From Cutibacterium modestum (GTDB taxonomy: Bacteria > Actinomycetota > Actinomycetes > Propionibacteriales > Propionibacteriaceae), in contig NZ_BJEN01000001.1 in NCBI RefSeq assembly GCF_008326345.1, positions 682,001 through 746,000 on the forward strand: 64,000 bases of DNA. The letters are read 5' to 3'. Each line of letters starts with the position of its first letter. The first letter of the stretch is position 1. The translations under genes and the position numbers were made by a program. Under the pieces are notes generated by a model that did not search any database, was not told where the DNA came from, and saw only the letters and a program-made list of their open reading frames with translations. Positions 44,884 to 53,955 of the stretch are shown one piece after another.

Positions 44884-46278
44884 TCACAGGTCAATGCCTC
44901 GGAACCTCGCTAGCGGGCTGACAGCATTGCGCTTGATGCGTCCGTCAGCCAACCTCTCCGCGATTATGAAGGCCAACTCCAAGGACTGATTCCGGTTCAG
45001 GCGCGGGTCACAGGCGGTTTCGTAGCGGTGTGTCAAGTCGGCCTCAGCTAGCTGGTCGATGCCGCCCAAACACTCCGTGACGTCATCCCCGGTCAACTCG
45101 ATATGCACACCACCAGGCCAGGTACCCAATTCCTCATGGACGTCGAAGAACCCGTTGACCTCGCCGCATATGTCAGCAAACGACCGGGTCTTGTAGCCGT
45201 TTTCCGCTTCGAAGGTGTTGCCATGCATGGGGTCACAGCTCCATACCACCTTGCGTCCAGTGGCCTCCACCGCCTCAATGACTCTCGGCAGGTTGGAACG
45301 CACGGCTTTGCTTCCCATCCGGGTAATGAAGGTCAAGCGTCCAGGCTCGTGATCGGGATCCAGGACATCAGCAATAGCGACGGCTTCCTCCCCGGTTGTC
45401 GTCGGGCCGATCTTGACCCCCAGCGGATTGCGCACGTGACGTAAGAACTCCATGTGGGCGCCATTAATCTGACGGGTCCTCTCACCAATCCACAGCAGAT
45501 GACCGGAACAGTCGTAGGGCAGCTGGGAGCGCGAGTCGATCCGCGTCATAGCATGCTCGTAGTCAAGAAGGAGGGCTTCATGGCTAGCGTAGAAGTCAAC
45601 AGTAGAGAGCTGATCGTCTTCGACTCCACAAGCCATCATGAACACCAGTGCCCGTTCGATTTCCGAGGCCAGTGCTTCGTAACGAACCTCCACGTTGGAA
45701 TTGCGCACAAAGTCAGCGTTCCATGCGTGGATACCGCGAAGATCTGCAAAACCGCCGGTAGCAAAGGCTCGCACCAAGTTGAGAGTAGCTGCCGAAGCGT
45801 TGTACACCCCGACCAAACGCTTAGGATCGTGCTCCCGAGCCTCCGCAGTGAACTCGAATCCATTGACTGCGTCACCTCGGTAGCTGGGCAGAGTGAGGCC
45901 GCGCCGAGTCTCAGTGTCCTTAGATCTCGGCTTAGCGTACTGGCCAGCAATGCGACCCACCTTGACCACCGGAAGCTGGCCTGCGTAAGTCATAACGACG
46001 GCCATTGACAGCAACACTCGCAGCTTGCCTTTAATGTTGGCCGCGTTGACTCCTGCGAAAGTCTCGGCACAATCCCCGCCCTGCAGCAAGAAAGCCTCGC
46101 GGTTAGCCACTGCTGCAAGATGAGCACGAAGATCATCGCACTCCCCGGCAAAGACCAGCGGAGGCAACGTACGTAGCTGACTGATGACCTCGGCAGTCAC
46201 CTGAGGATCGGGGTACGACGGCTGTTGAATCCGTGGCAGGGCGTTGAGAACCTCAAGACTGGGAACGCTCTGGGACAT
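44884..46278 (-). CDS. aroG: Class II 3-deoxy-7-phosphoheptulonate synthase
   Basis: First enzyme of the shikimate pathway, condensing phosphoenolpyruvate and erythrose 4-phosphate. The 464-residue product is of the plant/mycobacterial class II type: QQPSYPDP, FLLQGGDCAETF, VKVGRIAGQYAKPRS, NPLGVKIGPTT, WSCDPMHGNT and GGVHIELTGDDVTECLGG. The ATG at 46278 follows a -10-like TAGACT by seven bases and has no ribosome site, so the mRNA is probably leaderless; the open frame upstream to 46662 belongs to another gene's region. In mycobacteria the enzyme is regulated by aromatic amino acids. Confidence 0.96.
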   Translation of the reverse strand: MSQSVPSLEVLNALPRIQQPSYPDPQVTAEVISQLRTLPPLVFAGECDDLRAHLAAVANREAFLLQGGDCAETFAGVNAANIKGKLRVLLSMAVVMTYAGQLPVVKVGRIAGQYAKPRSKDTETRRGLTLPSYRGDAVNGFEFTAEAREHDPKRLVGVYNASAATLNLVRAFATGGFADLRGIHAWNADFVRNSNVEVRYEALASEIERALVFMMACGVEDDQLSTVDFYASHEALLLDYEHAMTRIDSRSQLPYDCSGHLLWIGERTRQINGAHMEFLRHVRNPLGVKIGPTTTGEEAVAIADVLDPDHEPGRLTFITRMGSKAVRSNLPRVIEAVEATGRKVVWSCDPMHGNTFEAENGYKTRSFADICGEVNGFFDVHEELGTWPGGVHIELTGDDVTECLGGIDQLAEADLTHRYETACDPRLNRNQSLELAFIIAERLADGRIKRNAVSPLARFRGIDL

Positions 46279-46369
46279 GGCCGGGAGTCTACTTCGCGTC
46301 GCGACTTTCAGCAGGCCCGTTCCATCCCCTGACGGGATTAATCTACCCCGGGAAACCTCCCCTAGGTAG

Positions 46370-47090
46370 TCACCTGCTTGGGTGAATACCGCGCTCAGCA
46401 AGCCGATCAGCCAGGGACGCTTGCCGAGCTTGGAGCTGAGCGGCATTACGGGCACGCTCCTCCTCCCGGGCCAGCTCTTCGGCGTCTTGGGCGCTCTCTT
46501 CTCGCGATCGCTCCTCGGCATCCTGACGACGCATTTTGCGCTCGCGACGCAGCTTTCCCATGCGTAACAGCCACATGATCGGGTGAAGCTGTCGATCTCC
46601 TCGCACCGCTGGATAATCCCGGTACGACAGGCCCGTAAGCTCGCACAAGGCAAGGGCCACATCGTCAGCAGCGGCTCGCAGGATAGCGTGAGAGTGGAGT
46701 GTCGATGCGTGACGCGATATATCGACCGGGGCTCCCAGGTGGAGCTGCCCCCTCAACGACCTGGGCTGGAACGACGAAGGTCTGAGCATCGAGGGCCAGC
46801 CGTGCCACCTCGACGTCAAGACGATGAATCTGACTAGCCCAACTGCATACCCCTTCTGGGGCCATGAGAACGACAGCGCCTTGAGATAAGTGGTGTAAAG
46901 CTTCAGAGTGGGCCTGGGTTCTCTTCCTCCGACGACCGGACATGACGAACACCTTGCTGGCGAGTCCTGATAGGCAGTGTTCAGCTGTAGCAAGATCTCC
47001 GCGCCGATGCAGATGGACAGCGACGATGGTCGGTTGAGCAGGCAGAGGCTGACCCGTCACCTCACCATGGGAGCGACGCAACACATTCAT
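46370..47090 (-). pseudogene. PlsC-like acyltransferase, broken by a frameshift
   Basis: Two frames together make one acyltransferase of about 239 residues. From the ATG at 47090 the first frame has VVLMAPEGVCSWASQIHRL (motif III, usually FPEGTRS) and ARLALDAQTFVVPAQVVEG. The chain continues in the next frame as GQLHLGAPVDISRHASTLHS, then ALCELTGLSYRDYPAV and a charged coiled-coil tail to 46370. Removing one base from the run of five C (plus strand 46748-46752) restores the frame. Unrepaired, the first frame stops at 46665. The HX4D motif is poor even in the intact part, so it was divergent before the break. Confidence 0.75.
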
Positions 47091-47094
47091 GACA

Positions 47095-47850
47095 TTAGGC
47101 CTTCGTCACGCGAGGCGGTGGTATGGGGTTGCCGCCGGGTCTCGGTTTCACAAATTTCGAGACGTCTTTGTCTTTGAGGTTGCCATGCTTAGCCCGGAAA
47201 CCGTAGACATCGACGTATTTTTGCCCGGTGAGATCGCTGATAGCGCCCATGACCTCGTCGGTAACCCACCGTAGGACGGCCGTTTCCTCAGCACGATCTG
47301 CCAGGATGTCAAAGTGCATCGGCTTGCCGAAAACGAGGGTCGGATGGTCGAGCAGCGGGATTCCTAGCACCTTGCGCCTCACTGTCGTGCCGCTGATTCC
47401 GACTGGGACCACAGGGGCTCCAGACCCTAGGGCCATCCGAGCGACACCGGTCTTCCCCTTGTAAAGGCGGCCATCTGGCGAGCGGGTGCCCTCCGGAAAA
47501 ATTCCGACGAGGTCTCCCTCGGCGAGTCGACGTTCTACTGGACCCATGGCATTGACGCTGGTTCGGCCACCGGAACGGTCCAGCGGTACCTGATCGACTG
47601 CGCGCAAAAACCACGCGACGACCTTCGACCAAAAGCCTCGGTCCCCAGCAAAGAGCTCTTTCTTCGCCGGATAGGTGAGCTTTCTGTCAATCATGGACGC
47701 CACGATGATGGGATCGAGGGCCGCAATGTGGTTACCTGCCAGGATCGCCCCTCCTTCGGTGGGAATGTTCTCCTCACCGATGACGCGGGGGTGCCACAAG
47801 GCTCGCACTCCTGGTCCGAAGAGCGCATACTTGAAGAACTCGTACCACAT
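47095..47850 (-). CDS. 1-acyl-glycerol-3-phosphate acyltransferase (PlsC family)
   Basis: Membrane-associated acyltransferase of 251 residues making phosphatidic acid. Motif I is GNHIAALDP (His41, Asp46), motif III FPEGTRS (119-124), with KTGVARMALGSGAPVVPVGIS after it. GAGGAGG stands before the ATG at 47850, which begins WYEFFKYALFG. It lies directly upstream of the broken acyltransferase (4-bp gap), so the two are probably tandem duplicates in one operon. The C-terminal tail is basic and Pro-rich. Confidence 0.92.
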   Translation of the reverse strand: MWYEFFKYALFGPGVRALWHPRVIGEENIPTEGGAILAGNHIAALDPIIVASMIDRKLTYPAKKELFAGDRGFWSKVVAWFLRAVDQVPLDRSGGRTSVNAMGPVERRLAEGDLVGIFPEGTRSPDGRLYKGKTGVARMALGSGAPVVPVGISGTTVRRKVLGIPLLDHPTLVFGKPMHFDILADRAEETAVLRWVTDEVMGAISDLTGQKYVDVYGFRAKHGNLKDKDVSKFVKPRPGGNPIPPPRVTKA

Positions 47851-47907
47851 AGGGCCTCCTCGGCGACTAAGCCTAGCGGCACCTTGGGCTCCCTGACGGG
47901 TGGAGGG

Positions 47908-48318
47908 ATGATGGAACATGACGGCAACGATGTCGATGCCGCCTTCGAAGCGCTCATCGCTCGCGAATTTAGGGAGGTCGTCACCGCCCCAGGACGCCCT
48001 CGCCCCCATGACCCACCGGCTCGGCGGGCACCGGCTCATGTTCCCGAGGAACCACCCCGTGACGCCGACGAAGTAGATGAGCCGATGCCTATCGAACCGG
48101 CGACACCGCCTAGTCCCGCGACGAAGGTGGGACTAGTTCTGGTAGCGATATGCATCGTTGCCGTCCTGCTGTCCATGGGCGGAGTCAATGTGCCCCAGAC
48201 CATGTTGATACTGGCCATCACGTCCGGAGGAGCAGGGGTGAGCTTGCTCGTCTGGCGGACCGCCACTCGGCGAGATCGCGATGATGAGGGCCCTTGGGGA
48301 AACCACTCACGCTTATAG
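47908..48318 (+). CDS. Hypothetical two-helix membrane protein
   Basis: Protein of 136 residues that I do not recognise. A polar N-terminal half with many Pro, Arg and Glu residues (about 30-70) is followed by two membrane helices (about 72-92 and 95-115) and a basic tail ending in the cytoplasm. GGTGGAGG lies just before the paired ATG codons (47908 and 47911). It is divergent from the acyltransferase operon and convergent, by four bases, with the glucokinase gene. Confidence 0.6.
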   Translation: MMEHDGNDVDAAFEALIAREFREVVTAPGRPRPHDPPARRAPAHVPEEPPRDADEVDEPMPIEPATPPSPATKVGLVLVAICIVAVLLSMGGVNVPQTMLILAITSGGAGVSLLVWRTATRRDRDDEGPWGNHSRL

Positions 48319-48321
48319 GAG

Positions 48322-49392
48322 TCACTTCTCCCGAACGACTGGGCTGGCGAGAGTTTCACTCAGGCTCTGACGCAGAGTACGGCGTTGCTTACGGACAGCG
48401 GTACGACGACGTGGCCAGAATCCGCGAGCCATGCCCGGAGGCTCGTTGATGGAGTGACGAGCCAGATCCGCGGCACCAATAAGCCCAGCATCATTACCAA
48501 AATGTGCCTTCTGAATATCGGCCATCGGGCGGAACCCACGGCCCGTCAGCGTGCGGGCATATACAGTACGCGCAGGTTCAAGCAAGAGGTCTCCGGCTGC
48601 GCTCACTCCCCCGCCAATGACAAAGAGATCTGGGTCTAAGGCGGCTGCCAGGTTCGCCATTCCGCGGCCGAGCCAGATGCCAATGTCTGCGATGAGCTCA
48701 ATGGCAAGGCGATCGCCATCAACTGCTGCGCGAGTGACGTCAGGACCAACGAGGTTATCGGGATCACGATCGGCGATATACGCCAATAAGCCTTGAGCGC
48801 CGGGAGCTCCCTCGGCAAGCAGTGCCCGAGCGTCCCTCACAAGGGAGTTTCCGGAAGCGTATTGCTCCCAGCAACCACGGTTGCCACACGGGCACCAGTG
48901 GCCGTCGGGAACCACCGTCATATGTCCGAATTCGCCGGCCATGCCGTATCGGCCGCGGAACATCCGCCCATTGATAACTAGCGCACCACCGATGCCGGTG
49001 CCCAACGTAAGGCATACCATGACCCGCGACCCTTGTCCGGCTCCGAACCGGAACTCAGCCCACGCGGCCGCATTGGCGTCATTATCGACGAGTACAGGCA
49101 CGGTGATGCGCTCAGAGAGACGATCGCGCAGTGGCTCATTGCGCCATGCCAGATGCGGGGAAAACCGCACGAGGGCCTGCTCGGTGTCTATCCAACCAGC
49201 GGCCCCGATGCCTACGGCACAGATGGGGAGGTTATGAGCTAGCTCACGAACCGACTCGACGATGGCGTTCTCAACAGCCTCAGGGCTGCGCGAGGGCGTC
49301 AAGCGCTGAATCCGCCGAACAATCTGGCCACTTTCATCTACGACGCCGGCGGCGACCTTCGTGCCGCCAATGTCTATACCAACACTAAGCAA
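48322..49392 (-). CDS. ROK-family glucokinase
   Basis: Sugar kinase of 356 residues. The ATP phosphate loop is GIDIGGTKVAAGVVDE at the N terminus; the catalytic Asp is Asp105 in VDNDANAAA; LTLGTGIGGALV and the zinc motif CPCGNRGCWEQYASG (167-181) are ROK signatures. A basic C-terminal extension of about 50 residues (RGFWPRRRTAVRKQRR) is not part of the usual 300-320 residue enzyme. The start is TTG, six bases past the NlpC/P60 stop, so it is probably co-transcribed with that gene. Glucose is the likely substrate; other hexoses cannot be excluded. Confidence 0.9.
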   Translation of the reverse strand: MLSVGIDIGGTKVAAGVVDESGQIVRRIQRLTPSRSPEAVENAIVESVRELAHNLPICAVGIGAAGWIDTEQALVRFSPHLAWRNEPLRDRLSERITVPVLVDNDANAAAWAEFRFGAGQGSRVMVCLTLGTGIGGALVINGRMFRGRYGMAGEFGHMTVVPDGHWCPCGNRGCWEQYASGNSLVRDARALLAEGAPGAQGLLAYIADRDPDNLVGPDVTRAAVDGDRLAIELIADIGIWLGRGMANLAAALDPDLFVIGGGVSAAGDLLLEPARTVYARTLTGRGFRPMADIQKAHFGNDAGLIGAADLARHSINEPPGMARGFWPRRRTAVRKQRRTLRQSLSETLASPVVREK

Positions 49393-49398
49393 GGGAGA

Positions 49399-50541
49399 TC
49401 AGCCGAAACGACGCGCACCCTGAAACGAGGTACTTTGCGTCAGGACGGAGACTTTGATACCCGTACGCGGGTTGGAAGCGTGAACATACCTGCCACCACC
49501 GATGTACATGCCAACATGGGTAATGCCCGGGTAGAAGAAGACCAAGTCACCCGGCTGAAGGTCGGAGACCGATACAGGGGTGCCGGCCGCATGCTGAGCA
49601 GCGGCGGTGCGGGGAAGGCTAACCCCAGCTTTACCCCAAGCAGTCATCATAAGGCCAGAGCAATCGTAACCGATCGGGCCGGTGCCGCCCCAGACGTAGG
49701 GCTTACCAACTTGAGCCAGCGCGAAGCTGAGGGCGCTCTGCGCGCGTGAAGACACCCCCTGGGAGGGGCTAGGAATCGGCGCTTGGCTACCGGCCTGGGG
49801 AGGCTGGGGGGAGGGTCCGGACGGCTGTGCCTGGGTGACACTCTGCTGGCTAGTGGAGCGTCCGCCAGATCGGGATACCGCACTTGTAGCGGCAGCCCGA
49901 GCCTCGGCAGCTTGCCGACGCTCGAGTTCAGCGCGCTGCTGGGCGGACAGACGGTCAACAACCTGCTTAGCCTCCTGCTCCTTCTTCTTGGCGTCGACCA
50001 GCAGTTTGGCCTGGTGGTCACGCTGAGCCTGGATGGTCGCGCGATCCGTCTCGGCCTGGGATTTCATGGATTTCAGGCTGGCCTGTTCCGCCTGGAAATC
50101 CTGGAATTGCGAAGTAGTGCGCTCGGTGACGTTCTGGACAGTCGCCAACTTGGACAGGAACTGCCCGGAGTCTCCACTGGTCACAAGCTGCGTCGTCGTT
50201 GAGACACCGCCCCCGCTCTGGTAGTCACTCAGCGCGACGCGACCGAGAGCCTTGCGCATGGTGGCAATCTTCTCTGACTGAGCCTTGAGGTCCTTTTGAG
50301 AACGATCAAAATCCTTCTGAGCCTTGTCGAGGGCAGCCTGGGCCGCGGTGTAGTCCTCTTGCACTTTAGCGGTCTGCTCATCGAGTTGAGCCAAGCGAGC
50401 CTTCGCCTGGTCAATAGGATCAGGAGCCGCCTGAGCCCCAGGGTCAACCGATGCCACCGTACCGAGGAGAATTACCCCTGTGATAGCAGCAAGTGCGACG
50501 CTACGTCCGCTCACCTGAGAAGCTCCATACTTGTGCTCCAC
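49399..50541 (-). CDS. Secreted NlpC/P60 peptidoglycan endopeptidase (RipA-like)
   Basis: Exported cell wall hydrolase of 380 residues. A signal peptide (about 1-39, ending near AQAA) is followed by a long coiled coil (about 43-210, Gln/Lys/Ala-rich), a Ser/Gln/Pro-rich linker (about 215-265), and the NlpC/P60 domain with the catalytic Cys294 in GYDCSGLMMTAWGKAG and His in ITHVGMYIGGG, plus YVHASNP. It cuts within stem peptides during separation of daughter cells. GTG start with GAAGGG seven bases upstream. A promoter at 50660-50688 gives a leader of about 110 nt. Confidence 0.93.
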   Translation of the reverse strand: MEHKYGASQVSGRSVALAAITGVILLGTVASVDPGAQAAPDPIDQAKARLAQLDEQTAKVQEDYTAAQAALDKAQKDFDRSQKDLKAQSEKIATMRKALGRVALSDYQSGGGVSTTTQLVTSGDSGQFLSKLATVQNVTERTTSQFQDFQAEQASLKSMKSQAETDRATIQAQRDHQAKLLVDAKKKEQEAKQVVDRLSAQQRAELERRQAAEARAAATSAVSRSGGRSTSQQSVTQAQPSGPSPQPPQAGSQAPIPSPSQGVSSRAQSALSFALAQVGKPYVWGGTGPIGYDCSGLMMTAWGKAGVSLPRTAAAQHAAGTPVSVSDLQPGDLVFFYPGITHVGMYIGGGRYVHASNPRTGIKVSVLTQSTSFQGARRFG

Positions 50542-50659
50542 TGTCTACCCTTCACCATCACCTGACCGTCCCCGTCGCGTCATCACGCGGTGCGAGTCGA
50601 GTCATCCGTCCAGCTGTGATTTGGCCGTCGGACTAGGATCATCTTTACCGACTGAGAGA

Positions 50660-50688
50660 ATCTTATGTGGTCCTCAGGAGTGGGGCAA
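50660..50688 (-). promoter_or_regulatory. Promoter of the NlpC/P60 gene
   Basis: On the minus strand -35 TTGCCC (50688-50683), exactly 17 bp, -10 TAAGAT (50665-50660). Transcription from about 50653 leaves a leader of about 110 nt before the GTG at 50541, with a CGCGT-GATG-ACGCG hairpin near its 3' part. I do not recognise a known riboswitch in it. Confidence 0.55.
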
Positions 50689-50826
50689 CTGGTTGCAGAA
50701 AACCGCTCATCATGACGCTCACTCGCTATCCATATCCGCACACAGCACGGCGCTGACTAGGCTGTTCTCTGTGTTCCACATTTATTCGCGGCGATGTTGT
50801 CGTCACGTCTGTTTACCGTGCTGACC

Positions 50827-52590
50827 ATGAGTGCCGCGCTCCTTCAACCGTCTTTCGACGACCTGGGCACTCCCTTGTGCGAGGTCACGTTCTGCGTCGT
50901 CGACCTGGAAACTACCGGTACCGGCGAGGGTGCCCAGATCACCGAGATCGGGGCCGTGAAGGTACGTGGAGGCCGCGTCGAAGGTGAATTTCAAACCCTC
51001 GTCTGCCCAACCGGGCCTATCCCAGCTTCTGTGCAAGTCCTCACCGGTATCACAGATGCTATGGTGCGCCCAGCCCCACCGCTAAGCGCTGTACTGCCCA
51101 GCTGGTCAGAGTTCAGTCGCAGCACGGTGCTCGTAGCGCACAACGCTCGTTTCGATATTGGTTTCCTTAAACGGGCCTATGCCCAGCATAATTACCCTTG
51201 GGGAGACCCAACCCTCGTCGACACCCTCGCGTTAGCCCGGTCAGTGCTCTCCCGAGGAGAAGTCCGAAATTACAAACTGAGTACCCTGTCTCAGCTATTC
51301 CGCACTACGACGATGTCTTCTCACCGCGCCCTTGCCGACGCGAGGGCCACCGTCGACGTTCTCCACGGACTCATCGAGAGAGTCGGAAGTTTCGGTGTGA
51401 CGACCCTTGAAGACCTCTTGGAGATGACCCACCGGGTGTCCCAAGCTCGGCGTCGCCGACGGGTGTGGGCTAAGGACCTTCCAGAGGGTCCCGGAGTCTA
51501 TTGGTTTTGCCTGGATAAACCTGCACCGGCACAGCCGGAGGTTCTTTATGTGGGCAAATCGGTCAATATCCGACGCCGGGTATCCCAATACTTCACCACA
51601 TCAGAGACGCGACGTCGCATGGACGAGATGGTGCGAATAGCGACCGGCGTCAAAGCTCGCGAGTGCTCAACCCGGCTAGAAGCGGGAGTGCGGGAACTAC
51701 GCCTCATTGACGCTCACCAGCCACGCTACAACCGTCGGTCTCGTCGACAAGGATTGGTATGGTGGGTCACTCTCACTTCTGAGGCTCATCCGAGACCCTC
51801 CGTCGTGCGGCGAGCCGACCGTGGTTCCCAACCGCTGTGGGGTCCTTTCACCAGCCGTCGGGCAGCGACCCGCGCGGCAATCGTCGTGGCCGAAGCTTTT
51901 GGCCTGCGCCAGTGCAGTGGAGCTTTGTTACGGCATCCAGATGGCTGTCCGCTAGCGGAAATGGGCCGTTGTTCAGCCCCATGCCTGGACCCTGACGTCG
52001 ACTACTCGACCATCGTCGACCGCGTTCGTCTCGCCATGACAGGTGATGTTCGCGACCTCACTGATCTGCTCGCCAAACGCATCGCACAATTGTCCACCGC
52101 AGAGCGTTTTGAAGAGGCCGCAGAGTTCACTAATGACGCTAAAGAAGTACTGCGCGCCACCCGACGTCGTTCCCGGCTGGTCTCCCTAGCGTCCTGCCCC
52201 CAGATCGTCGCAGCGCGGCGAGACGGCGCGTTCTGGGAAATCCACGTCATTCGTCATGGCCGTCTAGCGGGAGCTGGACGGTGCCGTCTAGGCACTGATC
52301 CGATGCCCGTTATTGGCGCAGTATGTGCCACCGCGGAATCCGTCTGCCCTCCGCCATCCGGACTACCAGCCTGCACCATTGAAGAAGCCGAGCTGGTGGC
52401 GTCCTGGTTTGAAGAACCCGGGGTGCGTCTGGTTGACATCATCGGAGAATGGTCCTGGCCCGCCCACTGCTGGATGGGCACCTATGACCTCGCTGCCCGA
52501 GTAGCCGCCTTACATCACCCAGGTCACAACGAGAGCGACAAGACAGACGGCCAGGATCGCCAGACTCGCAGCCAACTGGCGCCGGTGTGA
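50827..52590 (+). CDS. DnaQ-like exonuclease fused to a UvrC-type GIY-YIG nuclease
   Basis: Two-domain nuclease of 587 residues. The N-terminal DEDDh exonuclease (about 18-185) shows VVDLETTGTGEG (Asp26, Glu28), VAHNARFDIGFL and SHRALADARATVDVL. The second part (about 210-400) has a GIY-YIG domain (LPEGPGVYWF, VLYVGKSVNIRRRVSQYF) and a UvrC-like region with a CSAPC stretch. Such fusions (Cho-like, as in mycobacteria) are linked to DNA repair or proofreading. ATG 50827 begins at the conserved start; ATG 50794 is possible. The last 81 bp overlap the convergent rhomboid gene. Confidence 0.9.
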   Translation: MSAALLQPSFDDLGTPLCEVTFCVVDLETTGTGEGAQITEIGAVKVRGGRVEGEFQTLVCPTGPIPASVQVLTGITDAMVRPAPPLSAVLPSWSEFSRSTVLVAHNARFDIGFLKRAYAQHNYPWGDPTLVDTLALARSVLSRGEVRNYKLSTLSQLFRTTTMSSHRALADARATVDVLHGLIERVGSFGVTTLEDLLEMTHRVSQARRRRRVWAKDLPEGPGVYWFCLDKPAPAQPEVLYVGKSVNIRRRVSQYFTTSETRRRMDEMVRIATGVKARECSTRLEAGVRELRLIDAHQPRYNRRSRRQGLVWWVTLTSEAHPRPSVVRRADRGSQPLWGPFTSRRAATRAAIVVAEAFGLRQCSGALLRHPDGCPLAEMGRCSAPCLDPDVDYSTIVDRVRLAMTGDVRDLTDLLAKRIAQLSTAERFEEAAEFTNDAKEVLRATRRRSRLVSLASCPQIVAARRDGAFWEIHVIRHGRLAGAGRCRLGTDPMPVIGAVCATAESVCPPPSGLPACTIEEAELVASWFEEPGVRLVDIIGEWSWPAHCWMGTYDLAARVAALHHPGHNESDKTDGQDRQTRSQLAPV

Positions 52591-53154
52591 TGACCACCGG
52601 GTCTGCAACCATGCCCAGCCAGAAACAGCTCCCACAACGACCGCACCAATGTCAGCAATCCACGTATTGGAACCGACGACGATCGCCCAGATGATGAACA
52701 TCGTTAGCAACACGATATCGGCGCGAATGTCCTGCTTTTGAACATACTTGACGACGGTCGCTGCGGCCATCAACCCAAACAGACCGCACATCGACCCTTC
52801 GAAGGAGTATGGCACCCCAGCTAGGCTGATGGCCGTCGATCCACCCACACCACACAGCAGGTACAGGACTGCAAACTGCACTGAGCCGATCATGGGCTCA
52901 GTTTGATGCCCGATGAGAACGAGGAACAGACCGGATAGGACCGCACTGATAATTGAGGAGGTCGTCAGAGAGAAAACGAGTGGCCGCCAAACCTGGAAGT
53001 CAAAAACCTCGGCAGCTCCCGACGCCAGCAGCGACGTCAGCGGCGCCAATTGCGCAGCGATCGCGATAAGCAAGGTGGCGACGGCCATGGCCACCGACGC
53101 CGGACACCTCACAGGAGCCGGACGGACGGGGTGTTCACTCCAGCGATCAGGCAT
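52510..53154 (-). CDS. Rhomboid-family membrane protein, apparently without the catalytic dyad
   Basis: Membrane protein of 214 residues with six helices and the rhomboid plan: QVWRPLVFSL in loop 1, GHQTEPMIGSVQFAVLYLLCG before helix 4. The active-site region reads GSMCGLFGLMAA (120-131), where active enzymes have GxSGxxFG; the serine position is Met122, with a Ser one residue earlier. The second active-site region reads TWIADIGAVVVG, with Asp168 where the catalytic His should be. It may be a pseudoprotease that binds but does not cut membrane proteins. Its 3' end overlaps the exonuclease gene. Confidence 0.75.
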   Translation of the reverse strand: MPDRWSEHPVRPAPVRCPASVAMAVATLLIAIAAQLAPLTSLLASGAAEVFDFQVWRPLVFSLTTSSIISAVLSGLFLVLIGHQTEPMIGSVQFAVLYLLCGVGGSTAISLAGVPYSFEGSMCGLFGLMAAATVVKYVQKQDIRADIVLLTMFIIWAIVVGSNTWIADIGAVVVGAVSGWAWLQTRWSSHRRQLAASLAILAVCLVALVVTWVM

Positions 53155-53207
53155 GAATCTCCTCTGGCTATACTGCCGTCGTTCGGGGACATCAGGATAT
53201 TAGAAAT

Positions 53208-53233
53208 GCCCCGAGGTGCGGCCACCTCGGGGC
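53208..53233 (-). terminator. Terminator after the cyclophilin gene
   Basis: Perfect 11-bp stem GCCCCGAGGTG / CACCTCGGGGC with a 4-base loop. Reading on the minus strand it is followed by ATTTCTAATAT. It lies between ppiA and the rhomboid gene, which are on the same strand, so each is its own transcription unit. Confidence 0.85.
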
Positions 53234-53258
53234 GGATGTTTTCCTACCAGACTGGTCC

Positions 53259-53771
53259 TCAGGCCAGCTCGACACTCTCAATGACGACCGGCTCGACCGG
53301 GCGATCCATTCGGCCAGTGCGGACCTGAGCGATCTCGTCGACGACCTTTCGGGACTCCTCGTCGGCAACTTCACCGAAGATGGTGTGACGACGGTTGAGG
53401 TGCGGGGTCGGGGCCACAGTGATGAAGAACTGGGAACCGTTAGTACTCGGACCAGCATTCGCCATCGCTAGCAGGTAGGGCTTCGAGAACGTGAGCTCCG
53501 GGTGGAACTCGTCGGCAAACTGGTACCCGGGACCGCCGGTGCCGGTACCAAGCGGGCATCCACCCTGAATCATGAAACCGTCGATGACGCGGTGGAAGGT
53601 CAAGCCGTCGTAGAACTTGCCAGTGGTCGGCTGACCGGTGTGCGGGTCGACGTACTCTTTCGTCCCGCCGGCTAAACCGACGAAATTGTCGACGGTCTTG
53701 GGAGCCTGATCAACAAAGAGGTTAAGGACGATGTCGCCGTGGTTGGTGCGCAGAGTCGCGGTAGAGGCCAC
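53259..53771 (-). CDS. ppiA: Cyclophilin-type peptidyl-prolyl isomerase
   Basis: Cytoplasmic cyclophilin of 170 residues that speeds prolyl cis-trans isomerisation. [65 protein letters not shown] and [11 protein letters not shown] match the family, including the catalytic Arg in FHRVI and the QFF pocket. The GTG start has AAGGCAGG upstream. No signal peptide. Confidence 0.96.
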   Translation of the reverse strand: MASTATLRTNHGDIVLNLFVDQAPKTVDNFVGLAGGTKEYVDPHTGQPTTGKFYDGLTFHRVIDGFMIQGGCPLGTGTGGPGYQFADEFHPELTFSKPYLLAMANAGPSTNGSQFFITVAPTPHLNRRHTIFGEVADEESRKVVDEIAQVRTGRMDRPVEPVVIESVELA

Positions 53772-53955
53772 CTGCCTGCCTTCCTGTGAGAAACGATACG
53801 GATCTCCTCTAGGGTACTGGCTCTTGCGTCAAATCAATCGAAATTACTCCGCTAGCTATCCTTGGGTGCCTCGAAACTCTGGTTTGTGGGCCATTTGGTC
53901 GATACCGTGGGAGGTGCTCGATCACGAGCCATATCCCATATGAATTGGAGGAACC

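Noticed and set aside
46370-46993. An independent 207-residue protein in this frame.
   Set aside because: Its first 75 residues are an out-of-frame reading of the acyltransferase; only the C-terminal two thirds are genuine, as the second half of the broken gene.
50542-50653. c-di-AMP (ydaO-type) riboswitch before the NlpC/P60 gene.
   Set aside because: The leader is about 110 nt and lacks the conserved purine-rich blocks of that class.
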